Shown here: piece after piece, positions 7,047 to 13,033 of the stretch
Layout of the letters: each line of letters opens with the position of its first letter
Position numbering within the stretch: position 1 is the first letter of the stretch
Assembly: GCA_937901865.1 (NCBI GenBank)
Contig: CALDID010000123.1
Coordinates: forward strand, 1 to 13,033
Reading direction: 5' to 3'
DNA length: 13,033 nucleotides
Origin: an uncultured Treponema sp.
Lineage (GTDB): Bacteria > Spirochaetota > Spirochaetia > Treponematales > Treponemataceae
Position numbers and translations under genes: made by a program
The notes under the pieces: generated by a model
Told to the model about the DNA's origin: nothing
The model's database searches: none
The model's input: only the letters and a program-made list of their open reading frames with translations

Positions 7047-8186
7047 TCAACCTCCGATAACAAGCGTTACAAGCGTTTGATTGCAGTGTACTCTGCCTTT
7101 TTGTTCACCATAGCAAGAAAAACCGCAAAAGGTCGGAAAGGCTGTTTTGTATTTTTGAATTATCTTTTCGCCAATTCGCTCGCGCGCAAAATACATCGTG
7201 CGAGTAATACACGTCAAAAGCAAAGTGAATTTCGGATTTTTTATCGCTTCCCGAATCCCGTTACACGTTTCGTCGCATTTAGCTAAAGGGTCGCCAATGT
7301 GCATAAGCTCAAGCGTTGTGTTTGGAACGACACGAGCAAAAAGAGAGATTTTTCCGTCTGGAGTAAATCCTGCAAGTGCCGCATTCAAAAGCTCTCCGTT
7401 CATATACCGCCCGAACGGATTTTCAAAAGTGATGCCTTCTGCTTGTTTTTCGCTCACTCCGAGTTTTTGCGCATATACGCTTTTTGCCGCCTTTCCGTCA
7501 AACTTTGCGACAATGCGATTTATCGGGTCAGACTGCGTTACAAAAACAGATTTGCCCGTCGGGTTAAAAATATTTTCTTGCCGTATATCAAAGGGAAGAG
7601 GCGTTTTTACAAACAGAAAAGCAGCTCCATCTTGAGTCGTTTTTCCGTTGACGCTGACAAAGGTCTTTGCTTTATTTCCCGTAAAGCCTGCAGTGCCTCC
7701 TGCAAGCTGAAAAGAATCGTTTTGAATGATGGAATAAAAGTTTGTAAGAATAGACTCTTCTGCATTGAATACCCCGTTTATAAACGCAAGGGCAAAGGCA
7801 TTTTTGTGCGATTGAGCATCACCGCAACGAATAGAGCAAGCGTTTAAGGCAGACACAATTTCTTTCTTGCTTGCTACAGGATATTTTGAACCATTTTCAA
7901 CAAGACACGCCTTGACCTTTGTAGAAGAGTCGCTCATAGTAGTTAAAACGACTGTATCATTCAAAAAACCAGAAGGCGCAATTTCACCAGCAGTGCTCGC
8001 TCCGATTACTTCACTTTGAGGAAAACGAGATTTTATCTCAAGTGACAGAGCTTGAAAATCGTAAGAAATTGCCGCCATAAAAATAACTGCATTGTATTCC
8101 TTAGGCGACTTTTTTAAATTTGCGCACAGTTCAGCAACAGCAGCCTTTACATCTTTTTGACGAGAAACAACAACCTCTTGTTCCAT
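7047..8186 (-). CDS. FIST-domain sensor protein
   Basis: Stand-alone FIST protein of 379 residues. FIST_N (about 30-220) shows Val-Ile-Gly-Ala-Ser-Thr-Ala-Gly-Glu-Ile (60-69) and Leu-Ala-Gly-Gly-Thr-Ala-Gly (161-167). FIST_C (about 225-375) shows Asn-Pro-Phe-Gly-Arg-Tyr (256-261) and ends with Gly-Phe-Ser-Cys-Tyr-Gly-Glu (355-361) and Asn-Gln-Thr. The family is a predicted ligand-sensing module, usually fused to MCP, kinase or cyclase domains; here the output domain is the next gene. No signal peptide or membrane segment is seen, so it is probably cytosolic. Three Cys-x3-Cys pairs (117/121, 304/308, 354/358) are notable. AGGAG precedes the ATG by 9 bases; the ribosome site of the downstream MCP gene is in its last codons. 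The ligand is unknown. Confidence 0.87.
   Translation of the reverse strand: MEQEVVVSRQKDVKAAVAELCANLKKSPKEYNAVIFMAAISYDFQALSLEIKSRFPQSEVIGASTAGEIAPSGFLNDTVVLTTMSDSSTKVKACLVENGSKYPVASKKEIVSALNACSIRCGDAQSHKNAFALAFINGVFNAEESILTNFYSIIQNDSFQLAGGTAGFTGNKAKTFVSVNGKTTQDGAAFLFVKTPLPFDIRQENIFNPTGKSVFVTQSDPINRIVAKFDGKAAKSVYAQKLGVSEKQAEGITFENPFGRYMNGELLNAALAGFTPDGKISLFARVVPNTTLELMHIGDPLAKCDETCNGIREAIKNPKFTLLLTCITRTMYFARERIGEKIIQKYKTAFPTFCGFSCYGEQKGRVHCNQTLVTLVIGG
7051..7055 (-). promoter_or_regulatory. Ribosome binding site for the MCP gene inside the FIST gene
   Basis: GGAGG on the minus strand within the last Gly codons of the FIST gene, 6 bases from ATG 7044. It supports coupled translation and excludes the TTG at 7050. 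Confidence 0.75.
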
Positions 8187-8222
8187 AAAGGTCTTCTCCT
8201 TGATATAGTGTTGTTTCTCTTA

Positions 8223-8250
8223 ATCGTATCATAGTTTTGCAGAAACGCAA
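8223..8250 (-). promoter_or_regulatory. Candidate promoter of the FIST/MCP operon
   Basis: On the minus strand TTGCGT (8250-8245), 16 bases, TACGAT (8228-8223), predicted start near 8216 and a leader of about 30 bases. The -10 matches 4/6. No terminator is visible after the upstream membrane-protein gene, so read-through from it is also possible. Confidence 0.4.
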
Positions 8251-8275
8251 TTAAAATTTTGTCATATTGACGGAT

Positions 8276-8869
8276 TTATGCTATTTTTATTCTTCGCATT
8301 GAAAATTGCAACAGTATACTGATAACGCTATACACAGCGCAAATCGTGCAAGCAAGCATAGGAGAGTAATAGCCGATTGTTTCGATGAGGGCAGGAAAAA
8401 GAGAAAACAAAGCAACCAATATAATAGAAACAACTGAGCCTATTAACAAAAGATTTCGTATTATCAGAGTAAGCGTGATATATGCTAAAGGGAGGGCAAA
8501 AAGCTCTACGCTAGAAAATACGCTCACCTCACCAAAAGCATTATACGGCACATACAACGTGAAAAAACCGAGCATAAGAGGAACATACGCATTCGCTTTT
8601 TCGCTTCTATTCATTTTTGCACATAAGAAAAACACCAGCGGACACAAAACACACGGCAAAAAGGTATGAACCACATAACTTCTAACTAAGTTAATCCAAA
8701 ACACTTCGATATGTTCACTTTTTGAAAAAAAGATAAAAAAGCGAATTAAAAACACAACCGCAGACAAAAAGAAGCCTGTAAAAGCGGCGGTATACTGCTT
8801 TGTATCGTCATTATGAAGCACATAGAAAGCGCAGAATAATGGAATTGCTAATAATAAGAATAATGTCAT
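8276..8869 (-). CDS. Polytopic membrane protein, function unknown
   Basis: Hydrophobic protein of 197 residues with about six or seven membrane segments (about 2-18, 27-48, 63-84, 95-109, 120-136, 138-159 and 168-188). Short charged loops include one at 49-56 and one at 85-92, and the C-terminus is basic (Arg-Arg-Ile-Lys). I recognise no family motif. The start is uncertain: ATG 8869 is preferred, and TTG 8875 is in frame two codons earlier. No Shine-Dalgarno sequence precedes either. The predicted transcription start coincides with ATG 8869, suggesting a leaderless mRNA. It lies 89 bases upstream of the FIST gene on the same strand and could be co-transcribed, but a functional link is not evident. 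Confidence 0.72.
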   Translation of the reverse strand: MTLFLLLAIPLFCAFYVLHNDDTKQYTAAFTGFFLSAVVFLIRFFIFFSKSEHIEVFWINLVRSYVVHTFLPCVLCPLVFFLCAKMNRSEKANAYVPLMLGFFTLYVPYNAFGEVSVFSSVELFALPLAYITLTLIIRNLLLIGSVVSIILVALFSLFPALIETIGYYSPMLACTICAVYSVISILLQFSMRRIKIA

Positions 8870-8875
8870 ACACAA

Positions 8876-8904
8876 ACTGTATCATAAAAATAAAAATAAG
8901 CCAA
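8876..8904 (-). promoter_or_regulatory. Candidate promoter of the membrane-protein gene, leaderless
   Basis: On the minus strand TTGGCT (8904-8899), 17 bases, TACAGT (8881-8876) with TG one base before the -10 (extended -10). The predicted +1 is base 8869, the A of the ATG. Confidence 0.45.
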
Positions 8905-8921
8905 TTACATTGAAAAGGGTT

Positions 8922-8949
8922 TTCACAAAGTCAGTATTTTTTGTATACT
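8922..8949 (+). promoter_or_regulatory. Candidate promoter of the Na/Pi cotransporter operon, near-leaderless
   Basis: TTCACA (8922-8927, 5/6), 16 bases, TATACT (8944-8949, 5/6). Predicted +1 near 8956, three bases before ATG 8959. No Shine-Dalgarno sequence is present between the -10 and the ATG. Confidence 0.55.
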
Positions 8950-8958
8950 GTAAACACC

Positions 8959-10626
8959 ATGATTTCTACACTTTTTACCCTCGCTGGCAGCTTATGTTTT
9001 TTGCTGTACGGCATGAAAATGATGAGCGACGGTATTCAAAAAAACGCGGGGCAAAAATTGCAATCCGCGCTCGCCGTTGTTACCGGAAACCGCTTTGTCG
9101 GGCTTTTAACAGGTATGATTCTTACGATGATAATTCAATCATCGGGGGCGACAACGGTTATGCTTGTGTCGTTCGTGAATGCGGGGCTGTTGACGCTGGA
9201 GCAGTCCGTAGGCGTGATTTTCGGCGCGAATATCGGTACGACGATAACCGCGTGGATTGTTGCATTTTTCGGCAATGGCTTTGAAATAAAAGATTACGCA
9301 ATCCCAATTTTCGGCGTGGGCTATGTAATTTTAACGCAGAAAAAATGGAAGATTGAAGGCGTGGGAATGGCAATAATCGGCTTTGGTATGCTGTTTATAG
9401 GCTTGGGCTGGCTTTCGGATTTGTTTAAGAACGCGACGGGCATTAACGATTTTGTGGCGAAAGTGCAGGGCTACGGCGCGATTTCTACGGCACTGGCGGT
9501 GGTTATCGGCATTGCAATCACGGCTCTCATTCACTCGTCGAGCGCGATGACGGCGATTGTGATTACGGCGGCGGCGAAAAATCCTGCAATTTGGGAATTC
9601 GGAGCGGCGATGGTCATCGGAAGCGAAATCGGCTCTACGGTTGATTCGATTATGGCGGCGGCGAACTCAAAGGCGAATGCAAAGCGCACGGCGTTGATTC
9701 ACGTTCTGTTCAATGTGGCGACGGTGGTTATCACGCTGATTTTCTTTAAGCCGTATTTGCGTTTTGTGGATTTCCTCGTTCCCGGCACGGTGCAAGAAAA
9801 TATCGTCTATCATATCGCTATGCTTCATACGTCATTCAAAGTCATTGGAACGATTCTGTTTATTCCGTTTGTCAATCAAATTGCAAATCTTGCCCGAAAA
9901 ATCATCAAAGACGACAAAACCGAAGATGAGATGGTCTATCACCTCGAATTCAACGAAAAAACTGCGCTTGAAACGCCAGAAGCCCTCGTCTTTAGCGCAC
10001 AAAAAGAAATCGCGCTTATGGCGGATATCGTGGTGCAGATGTTCGACGCTGTGCAATGGGGATTTAAGCACCGCGACGAGAGTTTTGAAACAGAACACTA
10101 CAAAGACCTTTTAGCGCAGGAAGATTACACCGACCAAATGAACGAGCAGCTCACGAATTACCTTGTGCGCTGTTCCCGCCTCGACATCAGCGAGCAATCG
10201 CAGAATACCGTTTCGATTATGATGCAGATTGTGCAAGAGCTGGAGAGTATGGCGGACGAATGTTTGAACATCGGTATGCTTATCAAAAAGTCGGTTGACA
10301 AGAAAATGCAGTTTTCTTCCGACGACCTTGAGCGGCTTATGCCGTATGTGGAGCTGGCGCGAGAATTCCTTTACTTCGTGTACAAAAATATCGGCAAACA
10401 CCTCAACAAGAACCAGCTTGCATACGCAGAAGACCTTGAGCGGCAGATTGACGACGAGCGCAGACGGCTCAAGAAAATCGCACGCAGCCGATTGGAAACG
10501 GGAGCGAACGTCAAGGCAGAGCTTTTGTATATCGACCTTGTGCGCCAAATCGAGAAAGTGGGCGACCGCTGTTTCGGCATTGCAGGCGAACTCGCGAAAA
10601 ACACCACCGCACCGCAGGCTTCATAA
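8959..10626 (+). CDS. Na+/phosphate cotransporter with PhoU-like C-terminal domain
   Basis: Inner-membrane Na/Pi-II type symporter of 555 residues, expected to import phosphate with sodium. Two inverted Na_Pi_cotrans repeats are visible. Repeat 1 has Gln-Ser-Ser-Gly-Ala-Thr-Thr (60-66) and Gly-Ala-Asn-Ile-Gly-Thr-Thr (89-95). Repeat 2 has His-Ser-Ser-Ser-Ala-Met-Thr (192-198) and Gly-Ser-Glu-Ile-Gly-Ser-Thr-Val-Asp (221-229). About eight membrane segments lie between 1 and 310, followed by a charged helical PhoU-like domain (about 340-545). Repeat 2 departs from the usual QSSSAT and GANIGTT motifs: His replaces Gln and Glu replaces Asn. ATG 8959 is chosen; the in-frame TTG 8941 lies across the -10 box and would be before transcription starts. 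The AAA gene begins on the base after the stop codon, so the two form an operon. The PhoU part may gate or report transport. Confidence 0.9.
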   Translation: MISTLFTLAGSLCFLLYGMKMMSDGIQKNAGQKLQSALAVVTGNRFVGLLTGMILTMIIQSSGATTVMLVSFVNAGLLTLEQSVGVIFGANIGTTITAWIVAFFGNGFEIKDYAIPIFGVGYVILTQKKWKIEGVGMAIIGFGMLFIGLGWLSDLFKNATGINDFVAKVQGYGAISTALAVVIGIAITALIHSSSAMTAIVITAAAKNPAIWEFGAAMVIGSEIGSTVDSIMAAANSKANAKRTALIHVLFNVATVVITLIFFKPYLRFVDFLVPGTVQENIVYHIAMLHTSFKVIGTILFIPFVNQIANLARKIIKDDKTEDEMVYHLEFNEKTALETPEALVFSAQKEIALMADIVVQMFDAVQWGFKHRDESFETEHYKDLLAQEDYTDQMNEQLTNYLVRCSRLDISEQSQNTVSIMMQIVQELESMADECLNIGMLIKKSVDKKMQFSSDDLERLMPYVELAREFLYFVYKNIGKHLNKNQLAYAEDLERQIDDERRRLKKIARSRLETGANVKAELLYIDLVRQIEKVGDRCFGIAGELAKNTTAPQAS

Positions 10627-11787
10627 ATGGCTTTTCGCATACACAAACGTTTTTTGATTATTTTCGCATTCGCTATTTTGGCGTTCGCCTCGTATTGTGC
10701 GTGGGATTATTTCGATAAAAAGGCAGAATACACGCCGTACCGAGATTTCTATGAGGCTGTTCTTTCGGGTACGGTGGTCAGCGCAAAAATCGACGGGGAG
10801 CGCATTTATTTCCGCACCGACGTATATGCGACGTGGGCAAAAGCCTACCCGTTATACACAGAAAACCCCTATTCTCCCACATTGCGCGAAACATTGCTTC
10901 TGCACGGGGCAAAAATCGAGGAATCAAAGGATTCGGGAGAAATCGTATCTCTCATTCTCGACAGCATTTTTTATGTCTTTTTCTTTGGGGTGATTTTCAT
11001 TGCATTCCGCAAATTCATTTCGCCGAACACGTTTAAAGTTGTGCGAAAAACTCACGTTATGTTCAGCGATGTGGTCGGTATGGAGCCGCTCAAGCGCGAT
11101 ATGAAGCAAGTGATGGACATTATGCTCCACCCTGCCGAATATGCTTCGCGCGGAATCCGTATGCCAAAGGGCATTTTGCTTGAGGGCGAGCCTGGCAACG
11201 GCAAGACGCTTTTTGCAAAGGCGTTGGCAGGGGAAGCGAAAGTGAACTTTATTCCTGCAAAAGCGACGGATTTTGAAAGTATGTTTATGGCGATTGGTCC
11301 GATGAAGGTGAAATTGCTGTTTAGAAAAGCGAAGGCAAAAGCTCCGTGTATCGTTTTTATCGACGAGTTCGACGGAATCGGCACACGGCGCAATTATTCG
11401 GGAAGCGCACTTGAAACAGAGAACACGCGTATTGTAACCGCCCTTTTGAACGAGCTGGACGGTTTTGAGGAGACAAAAGGCGTGCTTGTGATTGCGGCAA
11501 CAAACAGCATTTCAGCCCTAGACCCTGCGCTTATTCGACCAGGAAGATTCGATACAAAATTCCGCGTTCCCTCTCCGAACGAAAAAGAGAGAGAAGAACT
11601 CGTTTTGCTGTACACAAAAGGAAAACGCCTCGCAGAAGAGCTTTCTGCAAAAAACATCGCCGCAGTTTTTGCAGGTGCGAGCTGTGCCGAAATAGAATCC
11701 GCATTGAATCGCGCCGCCCTTCTCGCCCGACAAAACAACCGCGACGAAATCACCATGGACGATATAAGGCAAGCACAGGGTAAATAA
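10627..11787 (+). CDS. FtsH-like membrane AAA ATPase lacking the M41 protease domain
   Basis: Protein of 386 residues with the FtsH N-terminal plan: membrane helix 1 (about 8-26), an FtsH_ext-like periplasmic part (about 34-105), helix 2 (about 107-127), then an AAA+ module. Walker A is Gly-Glu-Pro-Gly-Asn-Gly-Lys-Thr (187-194, usually GPPGTGKT), the pore loop is Met-Phe-Met-Ala-Ile-Gly (219-224), Walker B ends Asp246-Glu247, and the second region of homology has Ala-Thr-Asn (290-292) and Arg-Pro-Gly-Arg (304-307) with the arginine-finger positions kept. The chain ends after the small AAA lid; the roughly 200-residue zinc metalloprotease domain with HEXXH is absent, and none appears in another frame downstream. 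It therefore cannot be a canonical FtsH protease. It starts on the base after the cotransporter stop codon and probably acts on it or on nearby membrane proteins as an unfoldase or assembly factor; this is inference. Confidence 0.88.
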   Translation: MAFRIHKRFLIIFAFAILAFASYCAWDYFDKKAEYTPYRDFYEAVLSGTVVSAKIDGERIYFRTDVYATWAKAYPLYTENPYSPTLRETLLLHGAKIEESKDSGEIVSLILDSIFYVFFFGVIFIAFRKFISPNTFKVVRKTHVMFSDVVGMEPLKRDMKQVMDIMLHPAEYASRGIRMPKGILLEGEPGNGKTLFAKALAGEAKVNFIPAKATDFESMFMAIGPMKVKLLFRKAKAKAPCIVFIDEFDGIGTRRNYSGSALETENTRIVTALLNELDGFEETKGVLVIAATNSISALDPALIRPGRFDTKFRVPSPNEKEREELVLLYTKGKRLAEELSAKNIAAVFAGASCAEIESALNRAALLARQNNRDEITMDDIRQAQGK

Positions 11788-11836
11788 AAACAAAAGCCAC
11801 CTACAAGATTTTATCTCTCAAAGTGGCTTTGTTTTT
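11786..11836. terminator. Bidirectional terminator between the AAA gene and lipoprotein 2
   Basis: Stem AAAGCCAC (11793-11800) with GTGGCTTT (11823-11830), extended by A5-C and G-T5 with a one-base bulge. The 22-base loop can form an inner AGAT-TTT-ATCT hairpin. It serves both convergent genes. Confidence 0.8.
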
Positions 11837-11850
11837 GTGCTATTGAAACT

Positions 11851-12948
11851 TTATTCCGCAGTCGGCACTGTGCCTGTATACACCTCAAACTCGTCCATTC
11901 CGTCCCATAGCGCAGACCCGTCATAGAAGAATTGAATCTCATCTTCTAAATCTTCTGTAACCGTTTGGTTTGTTTCGCCGTCTGTATATGTACTTTTGCC
12001 TGAAAAAGAGCAACTTATGATACCGTCATTGTTTGTAACTTTTCCCGAACCTGTTGTACTCCAATCAGAGCCTGTAAAAACAGCGGTCAGTATATAATCA
12101 GAGCTAATAGTGATGCTTTTGCCGTCTCCTGTGTATTTTCCGACAAGGCTTGTGCCGCTCGTGCGAGAAATTTTTTCTGAGTCGTAATAGCTTCCATTTG
12201 CCAATACAATATTGTACTTCTCAAAAAATCGTGAAGTATAATCTCTTTCTTGAATAGAAGTCGGAGTTGTATCGCCTTTTTGCTGATACCTAACGCGAGT
12301 TTCAGTGATTGAGCCGTCTGTTCCAAAAACGTAATAGATTACGTCATATTGCTCACTGATACTTTCGTCTTCTAAGCTAAGCGTTTTTCCCTTTAAATCA
12401 TCTGCTGTAATCTCTGTTACCGTAATCGTCGCTTCAGTCGCGCTATAACTATTTTCCGTCATCGCAACTGAAACTGCGGGAATTGTAGCAGTAACTGAAT
12501 CATCTGCCGACGCTTCAAGAGCAAACGTTTTTTCGCTCGATACCGTTGCTAATTTTCCATCACTGCCAAGAGCTTTTTCAACTGTCAAGGTCAAAGTAAT
12601 TGCACTAGAGCCGAGTGCAGAAATATCTCCTGTGTAACTTCCGCTGTATTTCACAACGTCGCTCACAGTATAAGTCCATGTGCCGCCACTTGCAGAGCTT
12701 GTCTGTGTAAATGTATACACGCCGCCTGCTGAATCAGTCAATTTTGCGCTCACTATGCCTGTAGCAGAATCAGTCGTCGCAGGCGAAACACTACCACTCG
12801 TCGCAGTTTCTTGCGTTGTCGCAGTTGTTGCAGCAGTTGTGTCATCATCATCGCCCCCGTTGTTGCAAGCCGCAAACGCAAATACCCCCAATGCCAATAG
12901 AAGCGCAAAGCCCCCTTTTAGAAAAAACTTCTTTGAAGATAAAGTCAT
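11851..12948 (-). CDS. Beta-rich lipoprotein, function unknown
   Basis: Predicted lipoprotein of 365 residues. Lys6-Lys7 and a hydrophobic core (about 12-26) precede the lipobox Phe-Ala-Ala-Cys with Cys28. The mature N-terminus is Asn-Asn-Gly-Gly followed by four Asp and then a Thr/Ala/Ser-rich linker to about residue 65. The remainder is Ser, Thr and Gly rich with alternating beta-type patterns and two Gly-x-Tyr-Thr-Gly-Asp stretches (one near 105, one near 275), which may mark a repeated fold. No known family is recognised. ATG 12948 is chosen because GGAGG is 6 bases before it; the longer frame from 12996 would run across a hairpin and this ribosome site. Similarity of signal peptide and of an internal Gly-Lys/Val-Phe/Gly-Ser stretch to the lipoprotein at 8-541 suggests a distant relation. 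Location: envelope, membrane anchored. Confidence 0.83.
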   Translation of the reverse strand: MTLSSKKFFLKGGFALLLALGVFAFAACNNGGDDDDTTAATTATTQETATSGSVSPATTDSATGIVSAKLTDSAGGVYTFTQTSSASGGTWTYTVSDVVKYSGSYTGDISALGSSAITLTLTVEKALGSDGKLATVSSEKTFALEASADDSVTATIPAVSVAMTENSYSATEATITVTEITADDLKGKTLSLEDESISEQYDVIYYVFGTDGSITETRVRYQQKGDTTPTSIQERDYTSRFFEKYNIVLANGSYYDSEKISRTSGTSLVGKYTGDGKSITISSDYILTAVFTGSDWSTTGSGKVTNNDGIISCSFSGKSTYTDGETNQTVTEDLEDEIQFFYDGSALWDGMDEFEVYTGTVPTAE

Positions 12949-12954
12949 AAAAGA

Positions 12955-12959
12955 CCTCC
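12955..12959 (-). promoter_or_regulatory. Ribosome binding site that sets the lipoprotein 2 start
   Basis: GGAGG on the minus strand, 6 bases from ATG 12948. The 11-base context GGAGGTCTTTT is shared with the other lipoprotein gene upstream of 541. Confidence 0.75.
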
Positions 12960-12960
12960 G

Positions 12961-12985
12961 AAACGTCCATTCAAAATGAACGTTT
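12961..12985 (-). promoter_or_regulatory. Leader hairpin or operator abutting the lipoprotein 2 ribosome site
   Basis: An 11-bp inverted repeat with a three-base loop, with arms 12961-12971 and 12975-12985, one base from the ribosome site. In the lipoprotein mRNA the single non-Watson-Crick position is a G-U pair, so the RNA stem is complete; the complementary strand would have an A-C mismatch. This favours a role in RNA over one in DNA. Confidence 0.6.
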
Positions 12986-13033
12986 AAATGAGGCATTTTT
13001 TTAGTGGGTGAACATTGAAAACGGTTCTTTTAT

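Noticed and set aside
8941..8958. TTG start for the Na/Pi cotransporter
   Set aside because: It overlaps the -10 box and lacks a ribosome site; ATG 8959 begins at the expected first membrane helix.
11788..12948. Missing FtsH protease domain hidden by a frameshift
   Set aside because: The region after 11787 holds a terminator and an opposite-strand lipoprotein; no HEXXH-like segment is seen in the plus-strand frames.
12949..12996. Upstream extension of lipoprotein 2
   Set aside because: It would place 16 residues ahead of a normal signal peptide and would translate through the leader hairpin and the GGAGG site.
12990..13033. Promoter boxes for lipoprotein 2
   Set aside because: A TTCACC-like element is present but no acceptable -10 at proper spacing, so no promoter is called.

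Overview
The window most likely comes from a spirochaete, probably a host-associated Treponema. The evidence is the mix of genes and their style: two lipoproteins with short spirochaete-type signal peptides followed by acidic runs, a cytosolic chemoreceptor-like transducer beside a FIST sensor protein, a long PRPP synthetase, and a Na/Pi cotransporter with a PhoU tail. The genus is an inference; no rRNA or tRNA gene is present to fix it. Housekeeping genes (guaB, the helicase, the cotransporter, the AAA protein) look richer in G+C than the lipoproteins, the FIST gene and the small membrane protein.

Layout, left to right: a lipoprotein gene (8-541, minus) is divergent from guaB, IMP dehydrogenase (734-2242, plus). 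guaB converges on a DEAD-box RNA helicase (2428-4398, minus). A roughly 450-base non-coding region with a 23-bp tandem repeat separates the helicase from a divergently transcribed PRPP synthetase (4846-6111, plus). That gene converges on a two-gene unit, a FIST sensor protein (7047-8186) followed by a soluble MCP-type transducer (6172-7044), both minus. Upstream of these lies a small polytopic membrane protein (8276-8869, minus). It is divergent from a two-gene operon of a Na/Pi cotransporter (8959-10626) and an FtsH-like AAA protein without a protease domain (10627-11787). This operon converges on a second, beta-rich lipoprotein (11851-12948, minus).

Each of the three convergent junctions holds one A-stem-T hairpin that can terminate both sides. 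Good sigma70-type promoters are visible before guaB (TTGACA, 18 bases, TATAAT) and prs (TTGACC, 17 bases, TATACT). The divergent promoters between 8870 and 8958 place the predicted transcription starts at or within three bases of the start codons, which suggests leaderless mRNAs.

Functionally, guaB and prs both serve purine nucleotide synthesis but are not in one operon. The FIST and MCP proteins look like a chemoreceptor split into sensor and transducer. The cotransporter and the AAA protein are translationally adjacent and probably act together in the inner membrane. The most unusual points are the protease-less FtsH relative, the split FIST/MCP pair, an IMPDH of the Tritrichomonas foetus type, a DEGD motif II in the helicase, an A11/T11 tract inside a lipoprotein promoter, and the 23-bp repeat array.
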